Below, in pieces: positions 55,378 to 64,000 of a stretch of 64,000 nt of DNA. The notes under the pieces are model-generated. The model had not been told where the DNA came from and did not search any database. It worked only from the letters and a program-made list of their open reading frames with translations. This DNA is from JBAXXL01 sp038206725 (GTDB taxonomy: Bacteria; Bacteroidota; Ignavibacteria; Kapaibacteriales; UBA2268). The translations under genes were made by a program, and so were the position numbers. The stretch is from assembly GCA_038206725.1 (NCBI GenBank), contig JBBRAO010000001.1:1-64000 (forward strand). The letters run 5' to 3'. How positions within the stretch are numbered: position 1 is the stretch's first letter; each line of letters opens with the position of its first letter.

Positions 55378-56408
55378 TAAAATGCTTCTAAATAGTCGTT
55401 AAGTCTGCGAGGTTTTCTCGCTTTCCAATTGTTTTTATGATAACCATAACCTACTATAAGCGGCATAGCCATAGTTGCTTCCGCGAATACCATTTGTTCG
55501 TAAGTAGTTTCAACTTTGCCCCAAGAGCTTGCTTCTTTCAATGTTGAACCGCTCAGCGCGCCGTCACGTTCGTCGGCAACTGTAATTTGAATAGCGTATT
55601 TGTGCATATCGGCAGTTTCGCCTAACACTTCAGCCGCTACAACGACATCTTGAGTAAAGTTCTTAGGAACACCTCCGCCAATCATAAAAATACCGGTAGT
55701 TTTCATTTCGATTTTTGTACGCGTCAATTCAAGGAAATCTTTTGCGGAATCCAATGTAACAACATCGCCCTTGGTGAAGTATTGGTGATGAACCAATCCG
55801 AAACCGGCTGAACAATCCGAAAACGCCGGACAGAAAATAGGTATGCCTTTTTCATAAGCGGTACGGATGATAGAGCCTTGACCTTTGTCATTTTCAACTA
55901 ACCAAGTGCCTACTTCAACTAAAAATTCGCGTGAGCTGTACGGACGAGGTTCTAATGAATTGGCTATTTCAGCGATTGTCATATCGCAAACGCGCAAATC
56001 GTCTTCATCTATATATGTGTCATAAATACGATCAATCATCAAATCGCGCAAGTCGTTATCGTCAACGAATGGAGTACCTTGGTAGTGAAGGAATCCCAAA
56101 GCTTCCAAGAAATCTTGGTCAACTATATTGGCGCCAGTCGAAACTAAAGCGTCGCACATATTGTTTTCAAGCATATCAACAACAACTTGTTTCAAACCCG
56201 CGGATACTAATGAACCCGCTAAAGTTAAATATATACCACATTCGGTTTCTTTAACCATCATATCGAATATCGTGGCGGCACGGTGCAGATTTCTTGCTTG
56301 GAACGCCATTCCGCCCATCGCATCAACAAGTTCCACAACGTTATGTTGCTTTACATCTATATGACGGATAATTTTATCAGGATTGAGATAATCTCTTTTA
56401 TTAGCCAT
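55377..56408 (-). CDS. Deoxyhypusine synthase-family protein
   Basis: A 343-aa NAD-dependent aminobutyltransferase-fold protein. LTLAGSLVSAGLKQVV, DALVSTGANIVDQDF, FMIGGGVPKNFTQDV and the catalytic-lysine motif SSWGKV (Lys298) match deoxyhypusine synthase. Bacteria lack hypusinated eIF5A, and bacterial homologues that have been studied make homospermidine from putrescine or spermidine, or act on agmatine; which applies cannot be read here. It heads a five-gene operon (engB, cydB, tsaC, mrdA). A histone-deacetylase-fold gene at 8 kb could also act on polyamines, but nothing links the two. Confidence 0.9.
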   Translation of the reverse strand: MANKRDYLNPDKIIRHIDVKQHNVVELVDAMGGMAFQARNLHRAATIFDMMVKETECGIYLTLAGSLVSAGLKQVVVDMLENNMCDALVSTGANIVDQDFLEALGFLHYQGTPFVDDNDLRDLMIDRIYDTYIDEDDLRVCDMTIAEIANSLEPRPYSSREFLVEVGTWLVENDKGQGSIIRTAYEKGIPIFCPAFSDCSAGFGLVHHQYFTKGDVVTLDSAKDFLELTRTKIEMKTTGIFMIGGGVPKNFTQDVVVAAEVLGETADMHKYAIQITVADERDGALSGSTLKEASSWGKVETTYEQMVFAEATMAMPLIVGYGYHKNNWKARKPRRLNDYLEAF

Positions 56409-56725
56409 TTTATTTTTCCTATTTATTTTAATGATTATAATTTACACATTTATATATAAAACATTATTTGTTGAAAATTCAAGAAAATAACTTCTATAAT
56501 ATTCAAAAATAATCAATTAATACTTAATAAAAAACTCACTTCGTGAGATTATTAATGCAAAGTGGGTTTATTGATTCACATTTTGTATTTAATGGGTGTT
56601 GAACTCGGGGGCGTCTTTTTGGTGAAAATGAACAAACCGCTGAAGTGAATTTGTTTATATTGCAAATTAATCTTAATTTACATTTACAATGATTTATTAT
56701 TTTATGAATAGTTCTTGAGGTGTTT
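56409..56725. other. AT-rich spacer between divergent operons
   Basis: No gene, RNA or clear repeat. A CTCACTTCGTGAG hairpin lies near 56534-56546, and a GGGGCGTCTTTTT motif near 56608-56620 also occurs at about 31530-31542 as GGGCGTCTTTTT. Promoters for both flanking operons should lie here. GAGG at 56717-56720 is the ribosome site of the next gene. Confidence 0.45.
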
Positions 56726-57811
56726 ATGATGAAAAGAATATTAGTTGCTATTATGGCAACATTTTTGGTTCTAACTGCAAAAGTTATCGCCGATGATGAT
56801 ATAATCAATTTCCCCGATTCAAATTTTAAATGGATATTAGTTAATATGACTGAATACAGTCAACCGCAAATTGATTTAAATTATGACGGCGAAATTCAGC
56901 GTTCAGAAGCTGTGGAATTCAAAGGTTTGTTATGGCTTGGACCAAATAAGATAACAGATTTAACAGGTATAAAAGAATTCATCAATGTAACAAAAATATT
57001 GATGAACTATTGTAATGGTATTAAAGAAATTGATCTATCCGGTATGGTCAACTTGCGAGAAGTAAATTTTGACAACAGCCCAAATCTCGACAAATTTGAT
57101 GTTTCAGGCTGTGCAAATTTAAAAAAAATGGATTGTAGCTACAATATTTTAATAGATTTAAACATTTATGGATGCGTTAATCTTGATCTAATCAGGTGTT
57201 ATAATACTTCTCTGACGAAATTTCAAGTACTTGATTTTCCCAAATTGCGATATTTATTCATACCCAATAATTTAATTTTAAATTTAATAATAACCAATTT
57301 ACCAGAATTGTGGAGAGTGCAACTGAACGGGAACCAATTGACCAGTTTAGACCTTTCAAATTTTACCAAACTCGACCAACTTTGGGTTAGTGACAATAAA
57401 CTTGCTAGTTTAAATATAAGGAATAATAACAATACACTAATTACTTCATTTAAAGCCAATAACAATCCCGATTTAAAATGTATTACTGCTGATGATTCTG
57501 AGTGGTCAAAAGAAAATTGGAAAGAAATTGATGAGTGGACTGAATTTTCTGAAAATTGTTCTACAAGTGTAAATGAAAATCAGCAAAACACATTTAAGGT
57601 TTATCCAAATCCTGCTAACAATTCAGTAACAATCGAAAGAGAAATGATTGAACAAGCGGATTTAAGGATACTGGATATTACAGGAAGAATTATTTTAAGC
57701 TACACAATACCTTATGGCACTAATCATATACAACTTGATATTTCAAGGCTATCCATTGGCAATTATTTAATAGAAATAAATAATGAAACTAAATCTTTAA
57801 TTATTAAATAG
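56726..57811 (+). CDS. Leucine-rich-repeat protein with T9SS sorting domain
   Basis: 361 aa from an ATG 5 nt after GAGG (a GTG upstream and an ATG one codon on are alternatives). Signal peptide about 1-22 (LTAKVIA). An EF-hand-like INFPDSNFKW...DLNYDGEIQRSEA region (about 28-65) is followed by short, irregular LRR units of about 21 residues (LWLGPNKITDLTGI; LREVNFDNSPNLDKFDVSGC; LWRVQLNGNQLTSLDLSN; LDQLWVSDNKLASLNI). The C-terminus from FKVYPNPANNSVTIERE to SIGNYLIEINNETKSLIIK is a T9SS sorting domain. Six nt separate it from the next secreted protein gene. Confidence 0.85.
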   Translation: MMKRILVAIMATFLVLTAKVIADDDIINFPDSNFKWILVNMTEYSQPQIDLNYDGEIQRSEAVEFKGLLWLGPNKITDLTGIKEFINVTKILMNYCNGIKEIDLSGMVNLREVNFDNSPNLDKFDVSGCANLKKMDCSYNILIDLNIYGCVNLDLIRCYNTSLTKFQVLDFPKLRYLFIPNNLILNLIITNLPELWRVQLNGNQLTSLDLSNFTKLDQLWVSDNKLASLNIRNNNNTLITSFKANNNPDLKCITADDSEWSKENWKEIDEWTEFSENCSTSVNENQQNTFKVYPNPANNSVTIEREMIEQADLRILDITGRIILSYTIPYGTNHIQLDISRLSIGNYLIEINNETKSLIIK

Positions 57812-57817
57812 GAAGTT

Positions 57818-60800
57818 ATGATGAAAAAGTTATGTATAGTTTTTATTTTATTTGTAACGCTATTTCCAAAATTGGATGCCCAGATTTTCTATAATATTGA
57901 AAAGCCGCCTTCGTATCAGAAATTCGGTTTAACGTCTATCAAAGATTTGCCAACACTTAATTATGCTGTTGACGGCAATGGTAATTGTTATAAAGATAAA
58001 CTATCGGATAATATGAAAGATTATCTCAAAATAGAAAAAATTGATGGGAAAAATATTGCGCGTATAAAATTTAATGTTGCGTCAAAATCACTTGGTGAAA
58101 TGACATTGAGATTCAGTAATGTTCAACTTAAAAACGGTGCATATTGCTATGTTTTTACGACTGATTACCAAATAGTAGCGGGACCGATTTATCAAAAATC
58201 AATAAATGATCTGCTAAATATCGTTAAAATTCCCGCGAATGAACTTATTCTTGAAATGGTTTCCAATAGTGAACAAGATTATAATTTGAATTTATCTTCG
58301 ATTTCATTTCAATCGAATGATGATTTGAAACCAAAAAGGAAAAATAGCTTGCAGGATGAAACCAATTGGGATTGCGATAATTATGGAATAAATGGAAATT
58401 CTAAATACTGCGATAACATAAGCGAGGCTTATACGGAGAATAGTGCTTCTTATCTTGGTGCTTGGTATGACTGCGAGCTTTTAACTCTTCAAAATTTATA
58501 TTCAGTTAATGATAAAAATATTGCCGCATCAAGAGCATCGTGCATTATTATGGAACCACCACATTTTAGTACTGAATCACCATTTAATTGGATTGATTAT
58601 TGGGGTGCTAATGCTGGAACATTGATGAACTTTCCGGAAAGCGATTGCGAAGGTATAATTTTTACTGTTTACCATAATGCATTTATACAACAACTTTGCG
58701 ATATTACAATTAAATATAATGTAGGACCAATTTCCGCTGATGAACAAGCGATTTTAAATAACACATTAATTCGTTTTAATTGGCACCATAAGTATGGTAA
58801 ACCTATACATCTAACCGGTTGTAGTCAAAGCGATTTCGCTTTATGGCGTAAAACTATTGATTTTAATGAAGTTATTGATTATTGTGGTGTTTCAGCTGTT
58901 GCTTACGGTGATGGGCGCCCTGCATTTGGTGACTATGCAATTTTAAAAATGAAACAAATGCCATTTTATAAGGAGTTGCATTTGGGATGGACAACTCAGC
59001 GGCTTTTCGATTATAATTCTTCCAGCAGAATTCTTAATAATCCTAGTGATTTTTCAATAATGGGGAGACATGCGGCCACACCGACATATTTATTTAAGAA
59101 TTCCGATGGAACCGCCCAGACAATACAAGATGTGCCAATATGGGTTACTGCAATAAATTTGACTGTGATATCACCAAACGATCCACCCGCACCACAGCCC
59201 CCAAATCCTCCTCGAAATTTTAGCGGTTGGTCCGGCTCGCAATTATTATATCCTTATTATAATAACACCACAGAAAGAATCGGTTTGGGAATCCAATCAC
59301 AGGGCAACTCAACATCTCTTACGGGTTATACATATAGAGCACTATTTTATTTGTTCGGATGTATCATTATTGATCCTAATCTCCAAATAGTATCACCATC
59401 ACAAGGAGACGACTTATATAATAAATACTTGATACGGTTTCTGAACGACACAACAGTATTTAAAGTTGAGGACGACTTTTATTGGATGCCGTCAGTGGAG
59501 AATAGAGAGAAGTGTCCGAGTCCAATGGCCTCCGAAACGGAACCTTGCGATTTCAATTTCTCTAATTTCATTAAGGTTGAATATAAAGATGGTAAAATGA
59601 TATTTACGATTGATATAGGTGGGCTAAGTCCAAGCCTTTTTCCTGGAGGTCAATATCCTAAAGGGATCCGTATTTATCGCGCTTCCGGCGACCAACAAAC
59701 ATTCTTCTTCGATACTTTTGCTGATAGTATAGATATTGGACCAACTATCAAATTTACAATAAATCCCTGTGACTTGTTTTATTACCAAATGATGGGAAAC
59801 AATCCAATACTTTTAGGATTCGATTTTTATGATTCGGAAGGCAAAATTCTAAATGATTATGGTTGTAATATGACATACAGTTATCCTTTCCCCAATATAA
59901 ATCCTTGTGAACAGATAAGTATAACTACAGATAGAATTAGTGAACCTCCTATTGATTTGTGTTGCTCATATAAGATTGAAATCCAATTAAATGTATGTGA
60001 TGATTATAGTAACATTGTTCGTTTGATGTTAGAAAATATGTCATTAGTGAACCTAAGCAATAACGATACGACTACTATTAATATTCAAAACGGATTAATT
60101 ATTGATCATATAAATGGTAAAATTAATTTCACCATCAATAATATTTGTGATACAACTGATTTCAGATTAATTGGATTATTTGGTGGAAATGAAAATTGCG
60201 AATCATTCGATTTTACATTAGATTGTGTAGTACCGGAGCCACCTTGTGACTGTTGTAAAGTATATCACGCGACAATAAGTCCGGTGATTGGATATAGTCC
60301 AATAGGCGGTGGTACAATCATCATAGAACCCCACCAATTTTTGATAGATTTTTCCGGAATGGGAAATAGGAAATATCAAAAGTACTGCCCCGATTGTCAA
60401 TTCCTTTTTGCTGATGCTTATTGCGCAAATCCAAATCCAAGTCCCTCAGATTCGACTCCTGTTTTCGAAGAGACTATGACAGCAAATCAATTTGGTTTTT
60501 ATGAAGGTTATTATGGTTCGTTTGATGGCTATAATCCCGATACATATTGTTTATATTTTGTAATACATACTAACGAAGGTATTTGTTATGACACACTTTG
60601 TGTTGATTACGATGGAACTTATTGGAGAGTAGCCGCTGACTCACCGGAACCAATTATTGAAATTAATCTGAATAATAACACAAACCCATATTGTCCATTA
60701 ACTACACAATTGGACTACGAACAAATATACATTATAGATTTGAATGACAAAGTATTAATTGAAAGCAACCCTATTGATAAAATAGATGTTTCAAAGTTGA

Positions 60801-60877
60801 CTGCTGGAACATATACTATATTATACAGAAAGAAGGATAAAATTATTGATTCTCAAAAGTTGAGTATTAAGAAATAA
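57818..60877 (+). CDS. T9SS-secreted protein with trypsin-like serine protease region
   Basis: 1019 aa, signal peptide about 1-21 (PKLDAQ). Residues 60-165 resemble the N-terminal domain of secreted FCB proteases (ARIKFNVASKSLGEMTLRFS). Residues 190-520 look like a lysyl-endopeptidase-type fold with plausible triad His286 (FTVYHNAF), Asp372 (GDYAILKM) and Ser472 (FSGWSGSQLL), each in diverged context and with an unusual TVYHN in place of TAxHC. Cys-rich beta regions follow (about 590-930; CDCCK, CPDC). The end (YEQIYIIDLNDKVLIES...TAGTYTILYRKKD...LSIKK) is a T9SS sorting domain. The protease call is tentative. In an operon with the LRR protein. Confidence 0.72.
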   Translation: MMKKLCIVFILFVTLFPKLDAQIFYNIEKPPSYQKFGLTSIKDLPTLNYAVDGNGNCYKDKLSDNMKDYLKIEKIDGKNIARIKFNVASKSLGEMTLRFSNVQLKNGAYCYVFTTDYQIVAGPIYQKSINDLLNIVKIPANELILEMVSNSEQDYNLNLSSISFQSNDDLKPKRKNSLQDETNWDCDNYGINGNSKYCDNISEAYTENSASYLGAWYDCELLTLQNLYSVNDKNIAASRASCIIMEPPHFSTESPFNWIDYWGANAGTLMNFPESDCEGIIFTVYHNAFIQQLCDITIKYNVGPISADEQAILNNTLIRFNWHHKYGKPIHLTGCSQSDFALWRKTIDFNEVIDYCGVSAVAYGDGRPAFGDYAILKMKQMPFYKELHLGWTTQRLFDYNSSSRILNNPSDFSIMGRHAATPTYLFKNSDGTAQTIQDVPIWVTAINLTVISPNDPPAPQPPNPPRNFSGWSGSQLLYPYYNNTTERIGLGIQSQGNSTSLTGYTYRALFYLFGCIIIDPNLQIVSPSQGDDLYNKYLIRFLNDTTVFKVEDDFYWMPSVENREKCPSPMASETEPCDFNFSNFIKVEYKDGKMIFTIDIGGLSPSLFPGGQYPKGIRIYRASGDQQTFFFDTFADSIDIGPTIKFTINPCDLFYYQMMGNNPILLGFDFYDSEGKILNDYGCNMTYSYPFPNINPCEQISITTDRISEPPIDLCCSYKIEIQLNVCDDYSNIVRLMLENMSLVNLSNNDTTTINIQNGLIIDHINGKINFTINNICDTTDFRLIGLFGGNENCESFDFTLDCVVPEPPCDCCKVYHATISPVIGYSPIGGGTIIIEPHQFLIDFSGMGNRKYQKYCPDCQFLFADAYCANPNPSPSDSTPVFEETMTANQFGFYEGYYGSFDGYNPDTYCLYFVIHTNEGICYDTLCVDYDGTYWRVAADSPEPIIEINLNNNTNPYCPLTTQLDYEQIYIIDLNDKVLIESNPIDKIDVSKLTAGTYTILYRKKDKIIDSQKLSIKK

Positions 60878-60886
60878 AGAATATAT

Positions 60887-61015
60887 GGGCTGTCTCAAAT
60901 CTCGAAATTAATAGAATGAATATCAATCAGGGATGATTGACCCACCGATATATCAATAACTTGGTAGTATAAGCATCCTTGCTTGTCAGCGATATTTGAT
61001 GTTTTGAGACAGCCC
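60887..61015. repeat. MITE-like palindromic element, copy C
   Basis: Bounded by GGGCTGTCTCAAA and TTTTGAGACAGCCC, same orientation as the copy at 34.4 kb, with inner palindromes around TCAATCAGGGATGATTGA and AAGCATCCTTGCTT. It is followed on the plus strand by TTTTT, so it may terminate transcription of the T9SS operon; it lies 10 nt past that operon's stop and 7 nt from the convergent brnA stop. Confidence 0.88.
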
Positions 61016-61021
61016 TTTTTA

Positions 61022-61276
61022 TTATATTTTCATATTAAACAAAAAATATGCCCGAATCAAATTATTCATCGCTTGATTTGAGTTTTGACCCATTGCTTTC
61101 AACCAAATAGCTAAGTCTTCATCAATCTTAATTGTGAATTCTACTTTTTTATGTGGCAATGCAATTTCAGCATTTTTCCAAAATTTTTCATCTGTCTTTG
61201 GAATATCTGAATAGTCAATATCCGCATCTTGTTGTTGGCTTAATTTTTGCCAATCCGTATTAGTTGATTTTATCAT
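61022..61276 (-). CDS. brnA: BrnA-type antitoxin
   Basis: An 84-aa protein with the BrnA pattern: a flexible N-terminus containing DADIDYSDIPKTDEKFWKNA and a C-terminal ribbon-helix-helix KKVEFTIKIDEDLAIWLKAM with IRAYF at the end. BrnA neutralises BrnT and represses the operon. It overlaps brnT by 17 nt. Confidence 0.9.
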   Translation of the reverse strand: MIKSTNTDWQKLSQQQDADIDYSDIPKTDEKFWKNAEIALPHKKVEFTIKIDEDLAIWLKAMGQNSNQAMNNLIRAYFLFNMKI

Positions 61277-61532
61277 TATATATTTTTCTCTCTTTTTTAT
61301 TAGCTTTACGCGCGGAGATAATCCTTATGCTCTCATCACGAATTGTCCAAACTATTACTACTTCAATTGAAAAAATTGTACCTATGCCGATATACCTGAT
61401 TTCACCGTAATCAGCTCGTTCATCCCTTTTAACAAGCATTTGATTTTCAGAAGCCTCGGCGATATCGTAGAAATCTATTCCGTGTTTCAATATATTTATT
61501 CGATTTTTATTTTCATCCCAATTTAAAATCAT
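61260..61532 (-). CDS. brnT: BrnT-type ribonuclease toxin
   Basis: A 90-aa RelE-fold toxin of the BrnT family. LNWDENKNRINILKHGIDFY at the N-terminus, DERADYGEIRYIGIG in the middle and RIISARKANKKERKIY at the C-terminus are the family hallmarks, including the basic residues implicated in RNA cleavage. Toxin gene first, antitoxin second, is the normal BrnTA order. Confidence 0.93.
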   Translation of the reverse strand: MILNWDENKNRINILKHGIDFYDIAEASENQMLVKRDERADYGEIRYIGIGTIFSIEVVIVWTIRDESIRIISARKANKKERKIYNDKIN

Positions 61533-61977
61533 ATATTCATCTCATTGTTAGACTTTTCATTAAATGGTATTGAATTTTAGAACTTTTTATCACTATTTCG
61601 TTAAATCTTTATACGGCAAAAATAACAAATATTATATGAATAAGTCCTAATTAGTACTATTTATTTTATCTATTCGATTTAATTGTCTAAAAATGGATTC
61701 CTGTTAGGGTAGAAAATAACGGATGTCATATTGTGCATTTCACTCATCCGATGACTTGAAGTCATCGGATGAGTAGTAAAATTATAGTTATATGTGAGTT
61801 AATAAAGACCAAAAATGTGGAATTGGAATGGCAAAACGAATTATTTTCGCAAAAAGTGATATTAATTTAACATTATTTAAAAAAAAAAGAAATATAATTT
61901 GGTGGTTGTGGAAAAAAAGTTTATTTTTGAATTCTCTATTTATGAGATTATAAGAAAAATATATTTGAGGTTTAGAC
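61533..61977. other. Spacer upstream of the str operon
   Basis: No gene. It contains the second copy of the 33-nt hairpin and an AT-rich final 180 nt that should hold the rpsL promoter and leader. TTGAGG at 61964-61969 is the rpsL ribosome site. Confidence 0.5.
61742..61774. repeat. 33-nt perfect hairpin, copy 2
   Basis: Arms ACTCATCCGATGACT and AGTCATCGGATGAGT identical to those at 31178-31210, loop TGA instead of GCC. Confidence 0.9.
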
Positions 61978-62367
61978 GTGCCAACTATAAGTCAGTTAAT
62001 TAGAAAAGGCAGAAAGAAAATAGTAAAGAAGAGTAAATCGGTAGCTTTAAAGAATTGCCCGCAACGCCGTGGCGTCTGTACCAGAGTTTACACTACAACA
62101 CCGAAGAAGCCAAATTCAGCTTTGCGTAAAGTAGCACGTGTAAGATTAACAACGGGCATCGAAGTAACTGCTTATATTCCGGGCGAAGGTCACAATCTTC
62201 AAGAGCATAGCTTGGTATTTGTACGCGGTGGCAGGGTAAAGGATTTACCTGGTGTTCGTTATCATATTATACGTGGAACCGCTGATACTCAAGGTGTAGA
62301 AAAAAGAAATCAAGGCCGTTCGAAATACGGAACAAAACGACCTAAGAAAACTGTTGTAAAAAAATAA
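61978..62367 (+). CDS. rpsL: 30S ribosomal protein S12
   Basis: 129 aa, complete, starting PTISQLIRKGRKK at a GTG codon supported by GAGG 8 nt upstream. Conserved decoding-centre segments are TTPKKPNSALRKVARVRL and VRGGRVKDLPGVRYH; the lysines at the streptomycin-related positions (KKPNS and GRVKDLPG) are wild type. First gene of the str operon, with rpsG 15 nt downstream. Confidence 0.98.
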   Translation: MPTISQLIRKGRKKIVKKSKSVALKNCPQRRGVCTRVYTTTPKKPNSALRKVARVRLTTGIEVTAYIPGEGHNLQEHSLVFVRGGRVKDLPGVRYHIIRGTADTQGVEKRNQGRSKYGTKRPKKTVVKK

Positions 62368-62382
62368 TTTGAAAAGAGCGAT

Positions 62383-62850
62383 ATGAGAAAAAGAAGAGCA
62401 GAAAAGAGACAACTGATTCCGGATATCAAATATAACGATATCTTAGTATCTCGTTTTGTTAATAACATAATGTTAGACGGAAAAAAATCAACAGCTCAAA
62501 GTATAGTTTATGATGCATTCAATATCATAGCTGAAAAAATGAAAGAAGAACCATTGGACGTGTTTAAAAAAGCATTATCAAATGCGGCACCTTTGATGGA
62601 AGTCCGTTCGCATCGCGTTGGTGGAGCCACATATCAAGTACCTGTTGATGTACGTGATGATAGACGCATAGCTCTTTCAATAAGATGGATAAAGAACTAC
62701 GCTTTAGCACGCAGAGAAAAAACGATGGCAGAAAGAGTTGCCGGCGAATTAATGAGTGCGGCTAAGGGCGAAGGTTCCGCAGTAAAAAAACGTGAAGATA
62801 CCCACAGAATGGCTGAAGCCAATAAGGCTTTCGCGCATTTCAAATGGTAA
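62383..62850 (+). CDS. rpsG: 30S ribosomal protein S7
   Basis: 155 aa with family landmarks MRKRRAEKRQLIPDIKYND, NNIMLDGKKSTAQSIVYDA, VRSHRVGGATYQVPVDVR and KREDTHRMAEANKAFAHF. Initiates assembly of the 30S head and contacts E-site tRNA. Between rpsL and fusA in the usual str order. Confidence 0.98.
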   Translation: MRKRRAEKRQLIPDIKYNDILVSRFVNNIMLDGKKSTAQSIVYDAFNIIAEKMKEEPLDVFKKALSNAAPLMEVRSHRVGGATYQVPVDVRDDRRIALSIRWIKNYALARREKTMAERVAGELMSAAKGEGSAVKKREDTHRMAEANKAFAHFKW

Positions 62851-62899
62851 CAAATAGTAAATTGATAGTTCTTTGTAAACTAATAAACCTGACCAATTA

Positions 62900-64000
62900 A
62901 TGCAACCGGATGTTGACATATCGAAATTGAGGAACATCGGTATAATTGCACATATAGATGCAGGCAAAACCACCACTACCGAGCGGATACTATTTTATTC
63001 AGGCTACCTGCATAAAATAGGCGAAGTAGATGACGGAACAGCCTTTATGGACTATATGGAGCAAGAGCGGGAAAGAGGGATAACGATTACCTCGGCGGCG
63101 ACAACTTGTCAATGGAAAGAGTTTCAAATAAATATAATTGATACTCCCGGACACGTTGATTTCACAGCCGAAGTACAGCGTTCTCTTAGAGTGTTGGACG
63201 GAGCAGTAGGTGTTTTTTGTGCTGTAGGAGGTGTGGAACCTCAAAGCGAAACTGTTTGGTATCAAGCAGACCAGTATAAAGTTCCACGAATAGCCTACAT
63301 CAATAAGATGGATAGAATGGGAGCAGATTTCTTCCACGCTGTCGAAATGATAAAAAGCAAATTAAAAGCAAACCCTGTACCGATTCAATTACCGATAGGA
63401 GCGGCGGACAATTTTAAAGGTATAATAGACCTTGTAAAAATGAAAGCCTTATACTTCGACCCGAAATCTCGCGGAATAGATATCGAAGAAGCAGATATTC
63501 CAAGTGAATACTTAGATGAAGCTGAAGAATACAGAGCTTTGATGATAGAAGCGGCCGCAGAGAATAACGATGACTTACTCGAAAAGTATTTAACAAACGG
63601 TGAATTGGCAAATGATGATATTAAGTTAGGTATAAGACAAGGTGTTTTAGCAGGGAAAATGGTACCTGTATTCTGCGGTTCTTCTTTTAAAGATATAGGA
63701 GTCCAACCGCTTATGGATGCAATAGTAGATTACCTGCCGTCACCGATGGATATTAAAGTAGTAAAAGGCTTTTCAGCTGAAGATCACGAAAAAGTGATTG
63801 TCCGGACTATGGATAGCGATGAAAGTTTTTCCGCTTTAGCATTCAAAGTTTTAACCGACCCTTATGTAGGGAAATTGATATTCATTCGAATTTACTCCGG
63901 TGTTATGGAATTAGGCAAGTCCTACGAAAATATGACCGCGATGAAAAAAGAACGAATAATGAAGATTTTCCGGATACATTCAAATAAAAGAGACGAACTT
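62900..64000 (+). CDS. fusA: Elongation factor G (partial, 5' part)
   Basis: Translocation GTPase, cut by the window edge after 367 codons with no stop. It starts MQPDVDISKLRNIGIIAH, 49 nt after rpsG. G1 is AHIDAGKTTTTERIL, G2 ERERGITITSAA, G3 DTPGHVDF and G4 NKMD (in RIAYINKMDRMGAD). Domain II begins near the edge with FKVLTDPYVGKLIFIRIYSG. The frame is clean throughout. Confidence 0.97.
   Translation, partial: MQPDVDISKLRNIGIIAHIDAGKTTTTERILFYSGYLHKIGEVDDGTAFMDYMEQERERGITITSAATTCQWKEFQINIIDTPGHVDFTAEVQRSLRVLDGAVGVFCAVGGVEPQSETVWYQADQYKVPRIAYINKMDRMGADFFHAVEMIKSKLKANPVPIQLPIGAADNFKGIIDLVKMKALYFDPKSRGIDIEEADIPSEYLDEAEEYRALMIEAAAENNDDLLEKYLTNGELANDDIKLGIRQGVLAGKMVPVFCGSSFKDIGVQPLMDAIVDYLPSPMDIKVVKGFSAEDHEKVIVRTMDSDESFSALAFKVLTDPYVGKLIFIRIYSGVMELGKSYENMTAMKKERIMKIFRIHSNKRDEL

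Overview
The window is AT-rich chromosomal DNA from a member of the Bacteroidota/Chlorobiota side of the FCB group, by inference an uncultured Kapabacteria- or Ignavibacteria-like lineage. Grounds: several secreted proteins end in type IX secretion (T9SS) sorting domains; there is a FISUMP-domain protein, a DUF4397 lipoprotein and a PD40-OmpA outer-membrane protein; and the order pheT, coiled-coil gene, zapA, 6S-like RNA, rny resembles Bacteroidota division loci. Shine-Dalgarno-like GAGG/AGGAG sequences precede many starts, and GTG/TTG starts occur. No rRNA, tRNA, CRISPR array or complete insertion sequence was recognised.

Layout. 0.5-7.6 kb (minus): pheT, a 476-aa coiled-coil protein, zapA, a probable 6S RNA, rny and asd. 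8.1-9.2 kb: a histone-deacetylase-fold amidohydrolase. 9.8-14.7 kb (plus): a three-gene signalling operon of a PAS4 histidine kinase, a receiver and a receiver-PAS4 protein without an output domain. 14.8-26.4 kb: a membrane methyltransferase, a PorE-like PD40/OmpA protein, mtnA, a YbbR protein, a receiver, a Spy-like lipoprotein, a DUF2271/T9SS protein, glyA and ilvE. 26.5-34.2 kb: two TPR proteins, a DUF4397 lipoprotein, an orphan ABC permease and a frameshifted RCC1/T9SS gene. 34.8-45.7 kb: dapA, small envelope proteins, a COG2509 flavoprotein, a T9SS/FISUMP pair, and an operon of uvrC, a hydrolase, a lipoprotein and ADP-forming acyl-CoA synthetase. 46.1-50.7 kb: guaB with a catalytically degenerate M24 protein, divergent from fhs. 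51.3-56.4 kb: a tight operon of a deoxyhypusine-synthase-like gene, engB, cydB, tsaC and mrdA. 56.7-60.9 kb: two T9SS-secreted proteins. 61-64 kb: a BrnTA toxin-antitoxin pair and the start of the str operon (rpsL, rpsG, fusA, the last cut by the window edge).

The most unusual layer is between the genes. Nearly every long spacer is a patchwork of short dispersed palindromes: a ~130-nt MITE-like element with GGGGCTGTCTCAAAA termini (three copies plus fragments); a CGTTCCCAAGC-type hairpin that often sits as the apparent terminator of the adjacent gene; a 33-nt hairpin with identical arms and changed loop; paired GAGGGCGT motifs; and a purine-rich ATGAGAAGAAAG leader repeatedly found just upstream of a palindrome. 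One of these palindromes also lies in frame inside a T9SS sorting domain, and another repeat supplies the last codons of asd. No mobile protein that could move these elements is encoded in the window.
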